A stretch of DNA of 64,000 bases from Hysterangium stoloniferum. Its lineage: Eukaryota; Basidiomycota; Agaricomycetes; Hysterangiales; Hysterangiaceae. The notes beneath the pieces were generated by a model, which was not told the DNA's origin, did not search any database, and was given only the letters and a program-made list of their open reading frames with translations. The position numbers were made by a program, and so were the translations under genes. This document shows positions 30,830 through 41,896 of the stretch, piece by piece. Every line of letters begins with the position of its first letter. Position 1 is the stretch's first letter. Where the stretch lies: contig WHVD01000094.1 in NCBI GenBank assembly GCA_015178975.1, positions 124,001 through 188,000 of the forward strand. The letters run 5' to 3'.

Positions 30830-32762
30830 CACAACCGGGGTCATCGAATACTGCAGTGACGATGCAATTACAAAAATTTATAACACTCAAAGCAGTAAGA
30901 TGAAGCCCGCAAAAATCATTGGATAGAGTTCATATGCCAAGTTATTTATGTATTTAGGATATTAGTAGAGCCCCAAGAATGTTTATATTTATTTATTTAT
31001 CAAATCCCTGGTCACTCAAGGGGAAATGTAATAGTTATACCAAACTAACGGGCTCGACCAGTTGATTAATAAAAAACTTCGGTCTTGAAAGCTATTCACT
31101 GCATATGATCTCTGTTCACTCGGAAAGGGAAATAACTAGACAGGGTAGGCCTGGATTGCTGGATTGTACGAGTCTTCACTCTAGCAAAGAAAAGGCCTTA
31201 TTTCAAGCCCATCAGATGCTAAGAATCGATCCCTTATGTACTGGTTATAACTCCCATTTGACTGATCATCAGTACGTTCGAAAAAAGTTAAGTTCGGTAC
31301 CGGTCTTCTGAAATTGGAAAAATGTCAGTGCCACGCAATTTGCACTGATTAAATTTAATTCAAAACTTTTATAGGCTCAAAAGTGGCATTATGTCAGTAT
31401 CCAAACATGTTATATGTACCATTGACACTTCTATCTATCTTCGAATGATGTCAGTAGCAACAGGCTATTGAGTTCGTTCGACTTCAAACAGTTGACGTTT
31501 AATATAAATACCCATAGCCAAAAAATATTTAAACATAACTATAGAGACTCACTAACCCTCGTTTTCTTTCCCAGTGTATTTTTACAAACAATGTCCTATA
31601 AATATTATCTATGTAAAATAAATAAGTTTCATAAGTTTTCATATGCGTACTACTGCAGCATGCGTAGGTATTGATGGACAACTTGGACCCGATAATGGTT
31701 GCGAGGTTTCCTCCCCTCGCGCTATGAGATGGAGTTCAGTGCGGGTATGATTGATCATACATTAAATACTTTTTCGGTAGTTATTACGGGCTGCCATTGA
31801 ACGAACAAGTAAGTTCAAGATGAGCTATACAACGAGCTTGAGGAGCACATGTTGGTCTATTGTCCTCAAGAGTTTTATGGCGTTTTGGCTAAAAATAGAG
31901 TTAAAATGGTAGTACAATTGTTATGCGTATCACTGGGATACATTTTAGGTATCACCTTTCGTAAGAAAAGGACTTGCCTTCCTGATCCAAGCGTAGAAGT
32001 ACGATATATATGTATTCGAAACACCTTGTAAAACGACACAAGAGAAAAAAAATAGCCCGACGACATGTCACTGCCTCGCAAATAACACTTCAGGAAGAAG
32101 TTCCTCAGTGCAATTTACTGCTTTTCTCCTCAAAGGAATTGTGCAAAAAAAGTCGGAGAAAGCAACTCTTTCTTCTCGGAACGACCTTTGACTCAAAAAT
32201 GATGGTTAATCTTAGAACCACTTACATTGGACAGCTTCAAATTGAATGCATAAAATTTAAATTCCGATTCACAGTAAACATCGCTTGTCTTGAGCTGGAA
32301 GCCAGAGTCACCAGATTGTTACGGAGATTTGATATGGAGAAATGCCGAAAGCTCACGCAATGTTTCCGTAATGATCTAGTAAAACTTGCCGCGGTGGCTG
32401 GACTCTGACTGCATGGTGCCAGGTGGCTCGGCGCATCGCTTACAGACTACTTCGCACACTTTTCTCAGGAATCCAAGTCGCCTATTTTCACCACAAACCG
32501 ACCGAAATATCCGAATATTAACCACAAACAACCGCAGATTATTTTTTTGTATTTTAACGGTATTCGCTCTTCGCAGTCTGTCACTACTAATAGCCGAGTG
32601 CAGTGAAAGCACCAGACTTCAGGTTAGAAGCACCAGTGAACACGTGAAAGCCACCAGGCACGTTCACAACTGCTATCTTTCGATTTTTTTGCCACTACCT
32701 GACACATCCGTAACGCAAGCAATTAATGGTCAAACCACTGGGTTATAATCAGTAAGCGTTGT
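30830..32762. other. Long intergenic region, no gene supported
   Basis: AT-rich sequence. The 32010-32408 plus frame (132 codons) is Lys/Arg-rich with no known motif and is not called. No LTR ends were recognised. Confidence 0.4.
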
Positions 32763-34391
32763 ATGAAGTATAAAAGCTTTGCTCTAAGATCAGGATATGT
32801 TAGCAGAATGGCGACCGGTCAATCCTTGTCAGATACACAAGCCATGTACCCCATCCTCAAGAACCCTATGGAGTATGAGATTCGCGCCGAGATTTATGCA
32901 CAGTTCGAAAGGTTCATCAACATTGAGCGGGAGAAACGCGCTAGTGTGGATATCCACTTCAGAGATGCACAACGCACTGCTCGCTGGGAGCTCCTTCATG
33001 ACGTAGTCAAGAACCTTGACCTACTAAAAACTATCATAGCCCCCATCTGGAAGCTACCAGATAAAATCCTAACTACGATTTTCTGGTATACCACACGCCG
33101 ACCAGAAAGAGTCATTATGAATGTCTGCGATAAGTGGCGATTTCTAGCACGGAGGACACCTTCTCTATGGACTCATATTATATTTGGAGGGAGTCGCAGG
33201 AGGCTATCGTTTGTACCTTTTGCGCACCATTTATCCATGTCTGATGGCAAACCCCTTGATGTGGCACTTTCTCTGAAAGCTCCGGGATCCATCGCAGCAT
33301 ACACAGCGGAGCCAAATGAGTGGTGTTACTCAGCATGCAAGTCCCTTCTTGTGGAATCGCCTCGTATACGAACACTCAGAATATTCGGGTCGCCTGGCGT
33401 TGAGCATACGTTATTTTTCCCGGATAGGCCTATATTTTCGCTCCTGACTAACCTAACTCTCGATTTCGAGAATATAACCACTCAGCTCGCTTCAGAGGGC
33501 ACGGAAATATTCTCCCCGAATTTACGGGTGCTCAATCTTCTCCATCCGGGGAGCTTAATTCGGTATTTGTCCTTCACAGAGCCGCTCCAATATCTGCATA
33601 CTCTCAAAATTCACACTTGGAATCCTGAACACACAGAATTGTTGTTTTGTTGCCCATCTTTGCAGACACTAATCGTCGACTTCCGATCGCCGGATGATGC
33701 TCAGGATACCAACATTGATGGCATACATGACGTCGATATGCAGCCGGTAGGCTTTCACCTCCCTCAGTTGACAAAGGTTTTCCTCGATGTGGTGGGGCAT
33801 GCACACGGCCCTGCGCTAACACGATTTTTTAGAGTGTTTTCCGCCCCTAATTTGACGAAGCTCTGGATGAACATGGCCCCAGATTTGATGGCCAGAGTAA
33901 TTTCGCTTCTTCCAAGTCGACCGGAGAGTTTAACGTACCTTGCCCTGAATCCGCTGTTCACGAATACAGAGGGACCGGCCAATCCATGGATCTACGGCGC
34001 TTGCGTGTTGTTGTGGAAGACATTCCCCAATATCAATAGGTTAAAGATATACCCTTATCGTTTAACCAAGTGTCCTTGGGCCTTCACATTCAGTCTGTTA
34101 GAAAAAAGTTACTACTGGGACGGCTACTTTGCATGCCGCAGTCTAACGAAAATTACGTTCTGTCGGACATTACTCTCCCGAAACATCATAGATCTAATTG
34201 AGACTCGCATGTCGGCCCATCTTCGCGGGGAACTCCCTTTTCCCCTTGAAGAAGTCATGTTTAAGAAGCGGTGTACGGTATCAGATCGCCTTCTACCGGC
34301 GTTCCTTCTACTCCAGCAGAAGTACCGTGAAATTAAATTTACGGGATTGAACGACGTTCGGGTTCGCTCTGAAGATTCTCTTCAAAAGTAA
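32763..34391 (+). CDS. F-box protein with LRR-like C-terminal region (single exon)
   Basis: An uninterrupted frame of 542 codons from the first ATG. F-box at about residues 90-140: PIWKLPDKILTTIFWY, then VCDKWRFLARRTPSLWTHI, the usual basidiomycete form. The remainder is Leu-rich with spaced motifs such as LRVLNLLHPGSL, LHTLKIHTW and LQTLIVDF, as in LRR-type substrate receptors of SCF ubiquitin ligases. A TATA-like TATAAAAG at 32769-32776 lies just inside the first ATG. The real start may therefore be the second ATG at 32808 (MATGQSLSD, 527 aa) or the third at 32844. It is intact and probably expressed. The substrate is unknown. Confidence 0.85.
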   Translation: MKYKSFALRSGYVSRMATGQSLSDTQAMYPILKNPMEYEIRAEIYAQFERFINIEREKRASVDIHFRDAQRTARWELLHDVVKNLDLLKTIIAPIWKLPDKILTTIFWYTTRRPERVIMNVCDKWRFLARRTPSLWTHIIFGGSRRRLSFVPFAHHLSMSDGKPLDVALSLKAPGSIAAYTAEPNEWCYSACKSLLVESPRIRTLRIFGSPGVEHTLFFPDRPIFSLLTNLTLDFENITTQLASEGTEIFSPNLRVLNLLHPGSLIRYLSFTEPLQYLHTLKIHTWNPEHTELLFCCPSLQTLIVDFRSPDDAQDTNIDGIHDVDMQPVGFHLPQLTKVFLDVVGHAHGPALTRFFRVFSAPNLTKLWMNMAPDLMARVISLLPSRPESLTYLALNPLFTNTEGPANPWIYGACVLLWKTFPNINRLKIYPYRLTKCPWAFTFSLLEKSYYWDGYFACRSLTKITFCRTLLSRNIIDLIETRMSAHLRGELPFPLEEVMFKKRCTVSDRLLPAFLLLQQKYREIKFTGLNDVRVRSEDSLQK

Positions 34392-36027
34392 GTGAAAGCC
34401 GACCATGAATATGATACGCCTCCATTCATGCGTTGTTCCTCAGTATCCGATGACTAGCACTTGCTGCTAGATGTTGCCATTGTTGGATAAACCTTGATTT
34501 ATTAGTGACATTGATTGTCTCTAGATTTCAGCATGTGGTCATGGATATTCTCCCTTATATACCCCTCCACCCCTCCACTCTGTTCCATCAATCATATATC
34601 GATATACTATTTTCATCTAATCACCCCCACTTCTTTGCCAGAAGGTTCGTGTCCCAAGGATAACTCAGACTCAGAATTGTACTCCGATACATCAGCTGGC
34701 TCCGACCAGGGTGACAGTGTCAATGTGATACATCTGTTGACATTTGAGTTGTACATGTCGTGATGGGACTTGGCAAGTTAAAACAAGAGCGAGGGATCCA
34801 ATCCTAACTACTGTGGACTGATCGATTTTACATATTGTATTTCGGAGAAGCTACCATGACGCAATCTCGAGCAAGTATCCAAGCTACTGTCTTCTACCAA
34901 CAGACTTTGAGAGTGCGTAAAACACAAAAAGGGCGATACTTTCCTCATAAGATAAGACTAAAATATTGACGACTGATTCTGATGATATCATGTAGGAACG
35001 AAACAATGACTGGACTGCCTATCATTTTTCCATCTTGGAGTCAATCTCACGTAAATTCAGGGATTAACAAGGGATTAACTAGAATCCAAGAACCTCGAGT
35101 TACCTCGAGTTAGATGCAAGCACATTTTAAAATAAGAAACTGTGGCAGCAGAAAGGTTAAATTGTAATTATGTATGTCCCACAATGATGTGACCACATGA
35201 GATGAGATTTTATTTAAGAAGTTGTAAATATTTAAAGAAACCAAACGCTTTGGACCGGATTGCTGAGGTAGGGGAAGGGAAGAAAGTGTCGATCACCGTG
35301 CATTGAGAGTTTGGCAGAGCTGATGAATCAAGTTTATCAGCAAGTGGCAAGTGAAAAACCAGCTTACTGAAAAACGCATGGCCGGGGGCGTATTATACAT
35401 GATCTACTTCGTTTTGGTGGGTTTCAGATTCCAATATGGATTTTCCAAGTATGCAGATATTGAAGCAGCTTGGTGAATGACACATACCGAAGTAAACTCC
35501 TCGGATGGAGAAGATTAAGGACCCGTAAATCAGTCGCGAATATTTTTGTACATCTGTGGTAAGTTGGGTGATGATATTTTCGAAATCGAGCGTAAGGGTT
35601 TAAAACGTTTATGGTTTATTTGGAGAACATTTAACATCTTCGCGAATTGGGTGGAGAGTTCGCGCTATGGTCTTGAGACTATTCTTCAACTGAAATAGAA
35701 AGATGGTAGCTTACTTGACGTTGCTCTATATACAACCATTGGAACCATATTCAGCATTGAGAGTAAGCTGTCATTGTGTATTGGTAAATTGACGACGGTC
35801 GCACCTCAGTTCATGGTACACGTGAGAGAGATGAGGACGGAAAAGCTCGACGTCAAGCGACGTGTGCTTGTACTCAAATATTCGCTTCACAGGGTGTGGA
35901 GGATGAAGTCATTCCCCTCCACCGTTAACGAAATCTTCCCAGAGGAAAGGGGTAACTTCGGCATTAGATTAGCCTATGAAGTCTCAACGTAAGAGGACCG
36001 TGCAGAAAAACCACTAGGGCACAGCCC
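34392..36027. other. Intergenic region without a supported gene
   Basis: Only short frames are seen. The 35774-35992 plus frame has no motif. The GC content is genic in places (35640-36000), so an unrecognised gene or the 3' flank of the TatD gene is possible. Confidence 0.4.
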
Positions 36028-37431
36028 TCAGACTCCATATACCCGCCTCGCATTGTCCCTCGCCACCTTCATGACCCGTTCGACATCCCACACAACACTA
36101 TCCTTCCCCTCTTTGTTTTTACCCTCCATAGCTACCTTTGCAACCCATTCCGCAGTCCATGGAATCATTCCTGTGTGCGAGAGAGGCAATTTTGTCCCCG
36201 ATGGTAATTGGTCTATGTCTCTGTAGAGATTAGCGGGTATCATGTAGGGTGCATCGGTCTCTAGAAGGATTTTGAGGGATAGATGTGGCATTTTGATCAT
36301 TGATCGTATGAGGTTGGAGGTGTTGAAATTGGAGCTATATGTGATGACACCTAGGATACTTCGCATTAAGGGCAAGGAGATATAAGGGTCGTAAATAACC
36401 AACCAGTTATTCCAATATACAAGTTTGGGAAGTGTTCCATTAGTCTAATAGCTAGGCCAGGGCTGTCCGTATAACAATGAACGTGGATCTTCATACCGGA
36501 GCAGGTCAATATAAGTTTATGTACACACCACACTACAGATTAACACTCACCGGGTGTAATTTAGGTACCTCGGCTTTAAGTATTCTCTCCGTATCCTCCT
36601 CAGCCTCACGAGTATGAATAGTGATCGGTTTATTCAATCTAACAGCGTGGCGGAGCTGTCGTTCGAAGATGGCATGTTGAACCTCACGGGGCGTTGGGCT
36701 GACTTTATAGTCGAGACCTATTTCACCCCAGCCGACGCAGCGGGGGTGTTGCATTGCTTCTAAACTGGTCATATTGTGAGTATTATACAGACGGGGAAAT
36801 GTATATATTGGCAGCTTACATGTCTTGTTCGACGGTATCATTATAGTGCTGGGCATCATGACTTTAAACGCATTTTATCAAGCAATTTGACAAGCGTTAG
36901 CAGGAGGAGAATACCTACGGGTGAACACCTCAGGGATATGTCTCAGCACCCTTCAGTATATGTAGAACCGTGAAATATACCCATCACGAACCAATATTCC
37001 ACTCCCCCCCAATTGGTTTTTCGGTCGGCCTCTTCCAAAGCAGTGTCTGCAATCTCTTTCCAAATAGTGGTAACGGGTGCTTCGCACCACACATCTATAA
37101 TAGCTTCTGTTTTTGGCTTCCGTACGCATGCGCCTTCTGCTTTAGATTCACCATATAGCTCTCTTACGAACGAGTATACGTCGCGATATTTCGTTCCAGG
37201 ATATAAATGTGCGTATTTCTGGTATGTGGACAGTACGTGTGTATGCGTATCCACAATGTTGGTGACCAGACTGTCGCTTGAAGGATGAGATATGGAAATC
37301 AGAATCTGCTCTTCTGGAAGAGCAGGCCGCTTCTTTTTCGCCATATAAAGTCGTTTTTGAGATTTAACGAAATTTAGGGGGGTAAGAGGCAAACTGGAGT
37401 TGAAAGACCGAGCACTAGCTCTAATAATCAT
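36028..37431 (-). CDS. TatD family metal-dependent hydrolase (374 aa, six exons, one a 10 nt microexon)
   Basis: Exons (minus): 36981-37431, 36919-36928, 36820-36861, 36551-36764, 36404-36488, 36028-36350. The total is 1125 nt with consistent phases. The introns are 52, 57, 55, 62 and 53 nt. TatD/amidohydrolase-fold signatures in order: VDTHTHV (metal H-x-H), GVHPH, VGWGEIGLDY (metal Glu), TIHTREAEED, IHVHCYTDSP, GITGVITYSSN and LLETDAPYM (metal Asp). Family members are 3'-5' exo-DNases/hydrolases acting on damaged or apoptotic DNA; the substrate here is not shown by sequence. The first 33 residues (MIIRASARSFNSS...KRLYMAKKKR) lack acidic residues and look like a mitochondrial presequence, and a second ATG (MAKKKRPAL) could give a cytosolic or nuclear form. 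Divergent from the RING gene. Confidence 0.9.
36919..36928 (-). other. 10 nt microexon of the TatD gene
   Basis: GTGTTCACCC is flanked by ...CCTGAG (acceptor) and GTAGGT (donor). It supplies the V-H-P of the conserved GVHPH metal-site motif. Without it the reading frame is lost and the motif disappears. With it all downstream exons are in phase. Confidence 0.8.
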
Positions 37432-37610
37432 CCGACAGATCAAGTCAGAGTTACACTCTATTAATAGCTTCTGGATCAGAATGACTGTATTGTGATTATA
37501 TAAGCATTCTCCTGTGACGTAATTGTCACATTACATCTAACCTCATTGCGCCAGAGGTATCGACTCGTTTCTGCTCATCGTCTTAAATAGCGAGGACGCA
37601 GGCCATTACA
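37432..37610. promoter_or_regulatory. 179 bp bidirectional promoter between TatD and RING genes
   Basis: The two start codons face away from each other. The interval contains the inverted repeat GTGACGTAATTGTCAC (37514-37529), which includes TGACGTAA, a core recognised by CREB/ATF-type bZIP factors. It also contains ATTATATAAG at 37494-37503, a possible TATA for the TatD side when read in reverse. Shared regulation is an inference from geometry. Confidence 0.5.
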
Positions 37611-39259
37611 ATGTCATCGTCTAGGGAACCTATGTGGTTCTGTCATGAAGTGAGCCTTTCATGCGAACATTCACGATATGCCGCCAACTACTGTACAGTG
37701 TCATGCGGAAATGCGTCCTCTGATGGTATTTCTCTCAATATGTAAATGGAATGGTGGTGATAAACATTTCCAGACTCCAGATCCTCATTGTGCATCGTGC
37801 CGAGGGACATTTGTTGAGATGGTTCGCTGCCACGTCTCCCCTGTGCCCGGAAATTCACTTACACGCACCACATCAGATGGAGAACGAATCGGACGACCCA
37901 CGGCAGAACGCAGCCCCTTTTCATCACCCATTCTTTGGTGCCGAAGATCCTCAAAGGTTTGGTGATGGTGGGGAGGGTCGCCGCCAAGGCGGAATGGGGA
38001 ATATTCTTGACCTTCTGTCGTCCGCTTTACGTCTTTCGCCCAATGCAACGAGTGAAACAGGCCGGGATCCACATCCCCAGGGAGAAATAAACGTTGTGTT
38101 TAACGGACCTACAGTAACGCGAACAATACGCGTGGGAGGAAGCGGGGGAACTGCTGGTGAGCGGGGGAACGTACAACGCGAAGAAGTTCCCAGACTGTCA
38201 GAGTATGTTCGGTTACTTTTATTCTAGCAAGTAGTGTACTAATTTAAATAATTAGATTCCTTGAGGGATATGCTCGACCACCGCCGCAAGAGGGTGATTC
38301 TCAAAACCGGCGTCCCACACCAGTACCCATGCTCGCTAGCTATCTCCTGTCTAATCTATTGGGAGGACGTGCCGGAGGTATGGGTGATCCGTTTGAAATG
38401 ATGGCCAGTGGGCGATTTGGGGATTATGCTGTTAACGAGGAAGGTAAGCTCTCTGTTCTTTCTATCCCGGCACGAGGCAGTTGGATTTCTGGGCTGAGCT
38501 ACATCAAGTAGCTCAGCCGAAACGCTGCTTCTGTCAAAAATAACACCAGGGAACACAGCTGATAGTTTTTTGGTCTTATGTCCGCCGCCTCGCCGTCACT
38601 TATGTTGCTGGTTGTCCGCAATTTCAGCGCTGCAAAATATTTTAAACGAACTTATGGCCAATGGTGGTCCTCCTACTAACCCCCCAGCTTCCGAAGAAAT
38701 CATAGAAAGTCTACCCCGCGTCGTGTTGGAAGACGGCAGTAAGTGGCCCTTTACCTCCAAGAAACCAAGTTAATTTAACTCTTATGGCCCAGGCCCAATT
38801 TTCAGCGAGACATGTTACATCTGTCATGAGCCTTTTAATCCCGCTCTAGCAGCATCATCTGACGAAAATCGAGCTTCCTCAAGTTCAAAACCTGATACCA
38901 AAGTAACTGATGATGCGTCATGCCCTGTAGGAGTCACACTTCCCTGTAAACATACCTTTCATGAAGATTGTATCCTCCCGTGGTTAAGGCTAAAGAGTAC
39001 CTGTCCTGTTTGTCGGTCAGTCGTAATAAACCTCGCCACGTATTATACTTCTTAAACCATCGGTACCCGTGACATTTTTAGGAATTCTGTATTATCCGCA
39101 ACACCTGGTGAGGCCGAAGGTTCAAATGCGCCAGGAGGCACAAGTGATGACTCGCCGCAGCTACCACAATCACGATCTTCATCACAGCCACAACCTGATA
39201 ATTCACATTCCAATGAGAATAGTCCACATTTTCCAGGCGCTTGGGATGCTTTAGACTAA
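37611..39259 (+). CDS. RING-H2 E3 ubiquitin ligase with N-terminal zinc ribbon (379 aa, eight exons)
   Basis: Exons 37611-37649, 37699-37725, 37774-37821, 37877-38202, 38256-38443, 38628-38738, 38793-39015 and 39082-39259 total 1140 nt in consistent phase. The first three tiny exons build a zinc ribbon (MWFCHECHAEM...[10 protein letters not shown]), as in RNF115/RNF126-type E3s. [18 protein letters not shown] and a [18 protein letters not shown] linker precede the RING (CYICHEPF...[16 protein letters not shown]...CPVCR). The RING carries an unusually long insertion (about 40 residues, acidic/Ser-rich) between the second and third zinc ligands. The protein ends FPGAWDALD. Likely role: ubiquitin transfer in protein quality control or trafficking. 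Intron 5 is 184 nt, against about 50 for the others, and contains a perfect hairpin. Confidence 0.9.
38492..38518 (+). other. Perfect 11 bp intronic hairpin in the RING gene
   Basis: GGCTGAGCTAC, loop ATCAA, GTAGCTCAGCC. It lies in the long fifth intron. It could influence splicing or be the relic of a small insertion; no function is shown. Confidence 0.7.
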
Positions 39260-39489
39260 GAATTGATTATCGTGAGGAGTCAAGCTGTGTCTATTTATGC
39301 CTTTCATCAAACACAATGTGTCGTTGTATTGTTGTCCTTTGCAGTATAGTGTCTAAGTAGCTTATATAGCCAATCTACTTGCTATAGATTCTTTCCAAGA
39401 TCCTCATCGTATGATCGAGTCACCATATCCCTCCGATTGATCCCGCTGTAAGCCACCCCCTATATTTTTCTTCTGGTTATCCAACCTTA

Positions 39490-39790
39490 TTACATCTTGG
39501 GTTGCGCCCGATATGGTTTGTAACTGAGAATTTTGATTGTGTCGATAGAAGGATTCACAGCGCTAAGACTCAAATTCTCAATCTCAAGAATATCCTCTAA
39601 ACCTTGTTGGAAAAATAAAGGTTTCACGAGAAAGCCCAACATTTTTGAAAATATGAAGGAAAAATTATCTATTCTAAAGGATTCTCTGGTCACTTCCAAA
39701 TCGAACCAAGTGAAGTTTTCGAGGCATTCTCCATGCGTATACCGGAATATGTACTGTGGCCCCATTGTCCAGTGAAGGATCCCCTGTCAT
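39490..39790 (-). pseudogene. LRR-like gene 3' fragment
   Basis: A minus-strand frame with LRR-like spacing (LENFTWFDLEV, LEDILEIENLSLSAV) ending at a stop at 39490. It resembles the tail of an F-box/LRR protein. Its upstream part is missing where Copia-related sequence begins at about 39800. Assignment is weak. Confidence 0.3.
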
Positions 39791-39799
39791 CGGAGAAGC

Positions 39800-40353
39800 C
39801 CCAAATCCAAAAGCTTTCTAGATCATTTGTAGGGCTATGCATGTTAATAAACCTTGCCAATGAAAATTTGCCATTTTTGGAAACAAACCCCCCAAACCTT
39901 GCGGGCTCTCACGACTACTAAATCTAATCAGTCTAATGACATCTGCTCCAATCCCAACTGCAAATGCATAGGACACATGATCGAGGAGTGTTTCAAAGTC
40001 GGAGGGGGAATAGATGGTCAGTTTCCTGATTGGTGGAGGAAAAAGGGGACCACTACCAGGGGAAGTCAAGCTGTGCAGCAGCAAAAACCATCGACCGACA
40101 TACCTCCAAAATTGACAGCTAATGTGGCAGTCGTGCCCTCTACTCCCTTCACGCCTGGATCTGGAGAATTCTGTGCCCTTATGATGCAGGTAGATCTGAT
40201 GGTATCCACCATTGTCACCTATGCCGACTCTGCAGTGAGTGATCATTTTTTTATTAATATAAATGATTTTCAGACTTACAAGCATTATAATGGAAAGGAT
40301 GGGACTATGGCTAACAATGGTAGCACCTTCTCAATATGTGGAAAGGGGACAGT
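39800..40353 (+). pseudogene. Copia gag zinc knuckle and protease remnant (5' part of the decayed element)
   Basis: The frame at 39854 encodes CSNPNCKCIGHMIEECF (a retroviral-type zinc knuckle with altered spacing) followed by CFKVGGG. About 80 residues later comes TIVTYADSAVSDHFF, a Copia protease site (D-S-A), then FSICGKGTVV. The frame is cut at GGGGACAGT by a family A LTR. It resumes at 41892 after that insertion. Confidence 0.7.
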
Positions 40354-41891
40354 TGTTATGACCAGAAATCCTGCCCGGACTCCGGGCACTAACTTATATG
40401 CACCTGCACCCTATATGCACCCATTATCAGTTCACCGGAATTCCCACCGGACTCTGTACGTCAGACTTGTCTACGTTTGTCTTCATTACGTTGTGTTTCA
40501 GTCACCAGAATACTCACTGGACTCCGTCTCTGTCTATTTCTGACCTTGTCCCACATGTCAGTCACTGGACCTGTTACGACCGTGTCGCAACCCTATCGGC
40601 CCCGAGGTTATCGTCACTTATGAATGTTTCAAGTCACCATCTCGGAAACCATCGGCCCCGAAGCTGACGTATGTTTTTGCGAAGATCAAACTCCATTTAC
40701 GCCCACGTCAAAATAACTCGTATTGTCTGGTCAAACTTTTGATACGTCCCTTTTATTATGTTGATCCGTTCAATCTTATATTTCACATATGTCTATCTAT
40801 ATTTGTAGTCCTTGAACTATTTCCTTTTATCGTAATCCCGCTCTCAGTTATCATCGGCCTCCGAACTAATCATAAACTTCCCGTTCCTAGTCAAGCTTAT
40901 TGTTAATGCCGTTTTCCGCCCTTCTCCCCATTAGTATTTTCTAGACACCTGTTACTTGTATATGAACCCGCTGTAGTTGTAGTTACTAGGCAATCAGAAT
41001 ATCAACTCAGAATACCATCATACGTCTGTAACAGTCTCATACTAAGAATCCCCCCATCCGCCTTCGCGTGCGCTCGCCCACTCCCGGCCCCGACCCCTTG
41101 GCCCGACGCTCGACTTGTCCTTCGGTTCTGATCGGTATCTTGCCAAAAGGAGCTCTTTAGGATGAGTCTTCGCCCGCCCGAAATCTAAGGACACCCTACG
41201 GATATTTGTGAGGGCACAGCACATAAGCTGAAGCCAAGTCCTTCCGATCGGTCCCTGTCGGCCACCGACGTTTAGTCACTTTTCAGTTCTTAACAGGACC
41301 CCACTCAGAAAACCTGTCACCTCTCTAACAGAGCCCCGTTCCCATTTTAGTCAAATGACCTGTCACGATTCGGACTCTGCTCCCACTCTATTTCCCGTTA
41401 TGGTTTATGATTTGTCACTATTCGGACTCTGCTCCATTCTGTCCTGTTCCTAACACCAATTTGGTGTTTACTATTCCCGTTTTATGTTTTTCTCATTTCA
41501 TTTCATCATTACTGGATTCGGTATGACATTCACTCCACAGTCTATTTAAACTGGCAGATGTTGTACATACAATCCAGTCAGAAAATCGGCTTAGATTCCC
41601 CCCAGTAATCTAATACATTTTCTGCTCTAAACTCCTACTTGAATTACACCACTCACACTAGTCAGAGCCCACGGGCTCCGGCACATCTATCTCTCTCACC
41701 AATCTCGACTCACAACCTCCGACCTATGACCCCTCGACCTGCGACCCCCACCCGGACTCCCCGGGATTCCTGTCTGCCTGTCTGAAATTGGACCACACGA
41801 TCTAGCGAGGGTGCAGCCTATAAGCTGAAGCCAAGTCCTACCGGATATTCCATGGGTTTCTCCAGAGACCCACCCTATACGTATCCTAACA
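40354..41891 (+). repeat. Solo LTR, family A (copy A7), itself carrying a family B LTR
   Basis: Begins TGTTATGACC and ends TATCCTAACA. It is flanked by ACAGT (40349-40353 and 41892-41896). Without the nested LTR it is about 809 bp, matching the 808 bp copy at 46000-46807. The TATA-like CTATTTAAACTGG is at about 41544, the palindrome-containing GAGCCCACGGGCTCC at about 41664, and the shared motif at 41806-41836. It interrupts the protease region of a Copia element. Confidence 0.9.
40572..41295 (+). repeat. Nested solo LTR, family B (724 bp)
   Basis: Begins TGTTACGACCG, ends AGTTCTTAACA, and is flanked by GGACC on both sides (40567-40571 and 41296-41300). It lies inside the U3 of the family A LTR. 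It carries its own version of the shared motif near its 3' end (GAGGGCACAGCACATAAGC, about 41211). It is the most CpG-rich family B copy here, so the youngest. Confidence 0.9.
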
Positions 41892-41896
41892 ACAGT

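Noticed and set aside
30829-32762. Lys/Arg-rich frame 32010-32408 as a gene
   Set aside because: No homology signature, no introns, AT-rich context.
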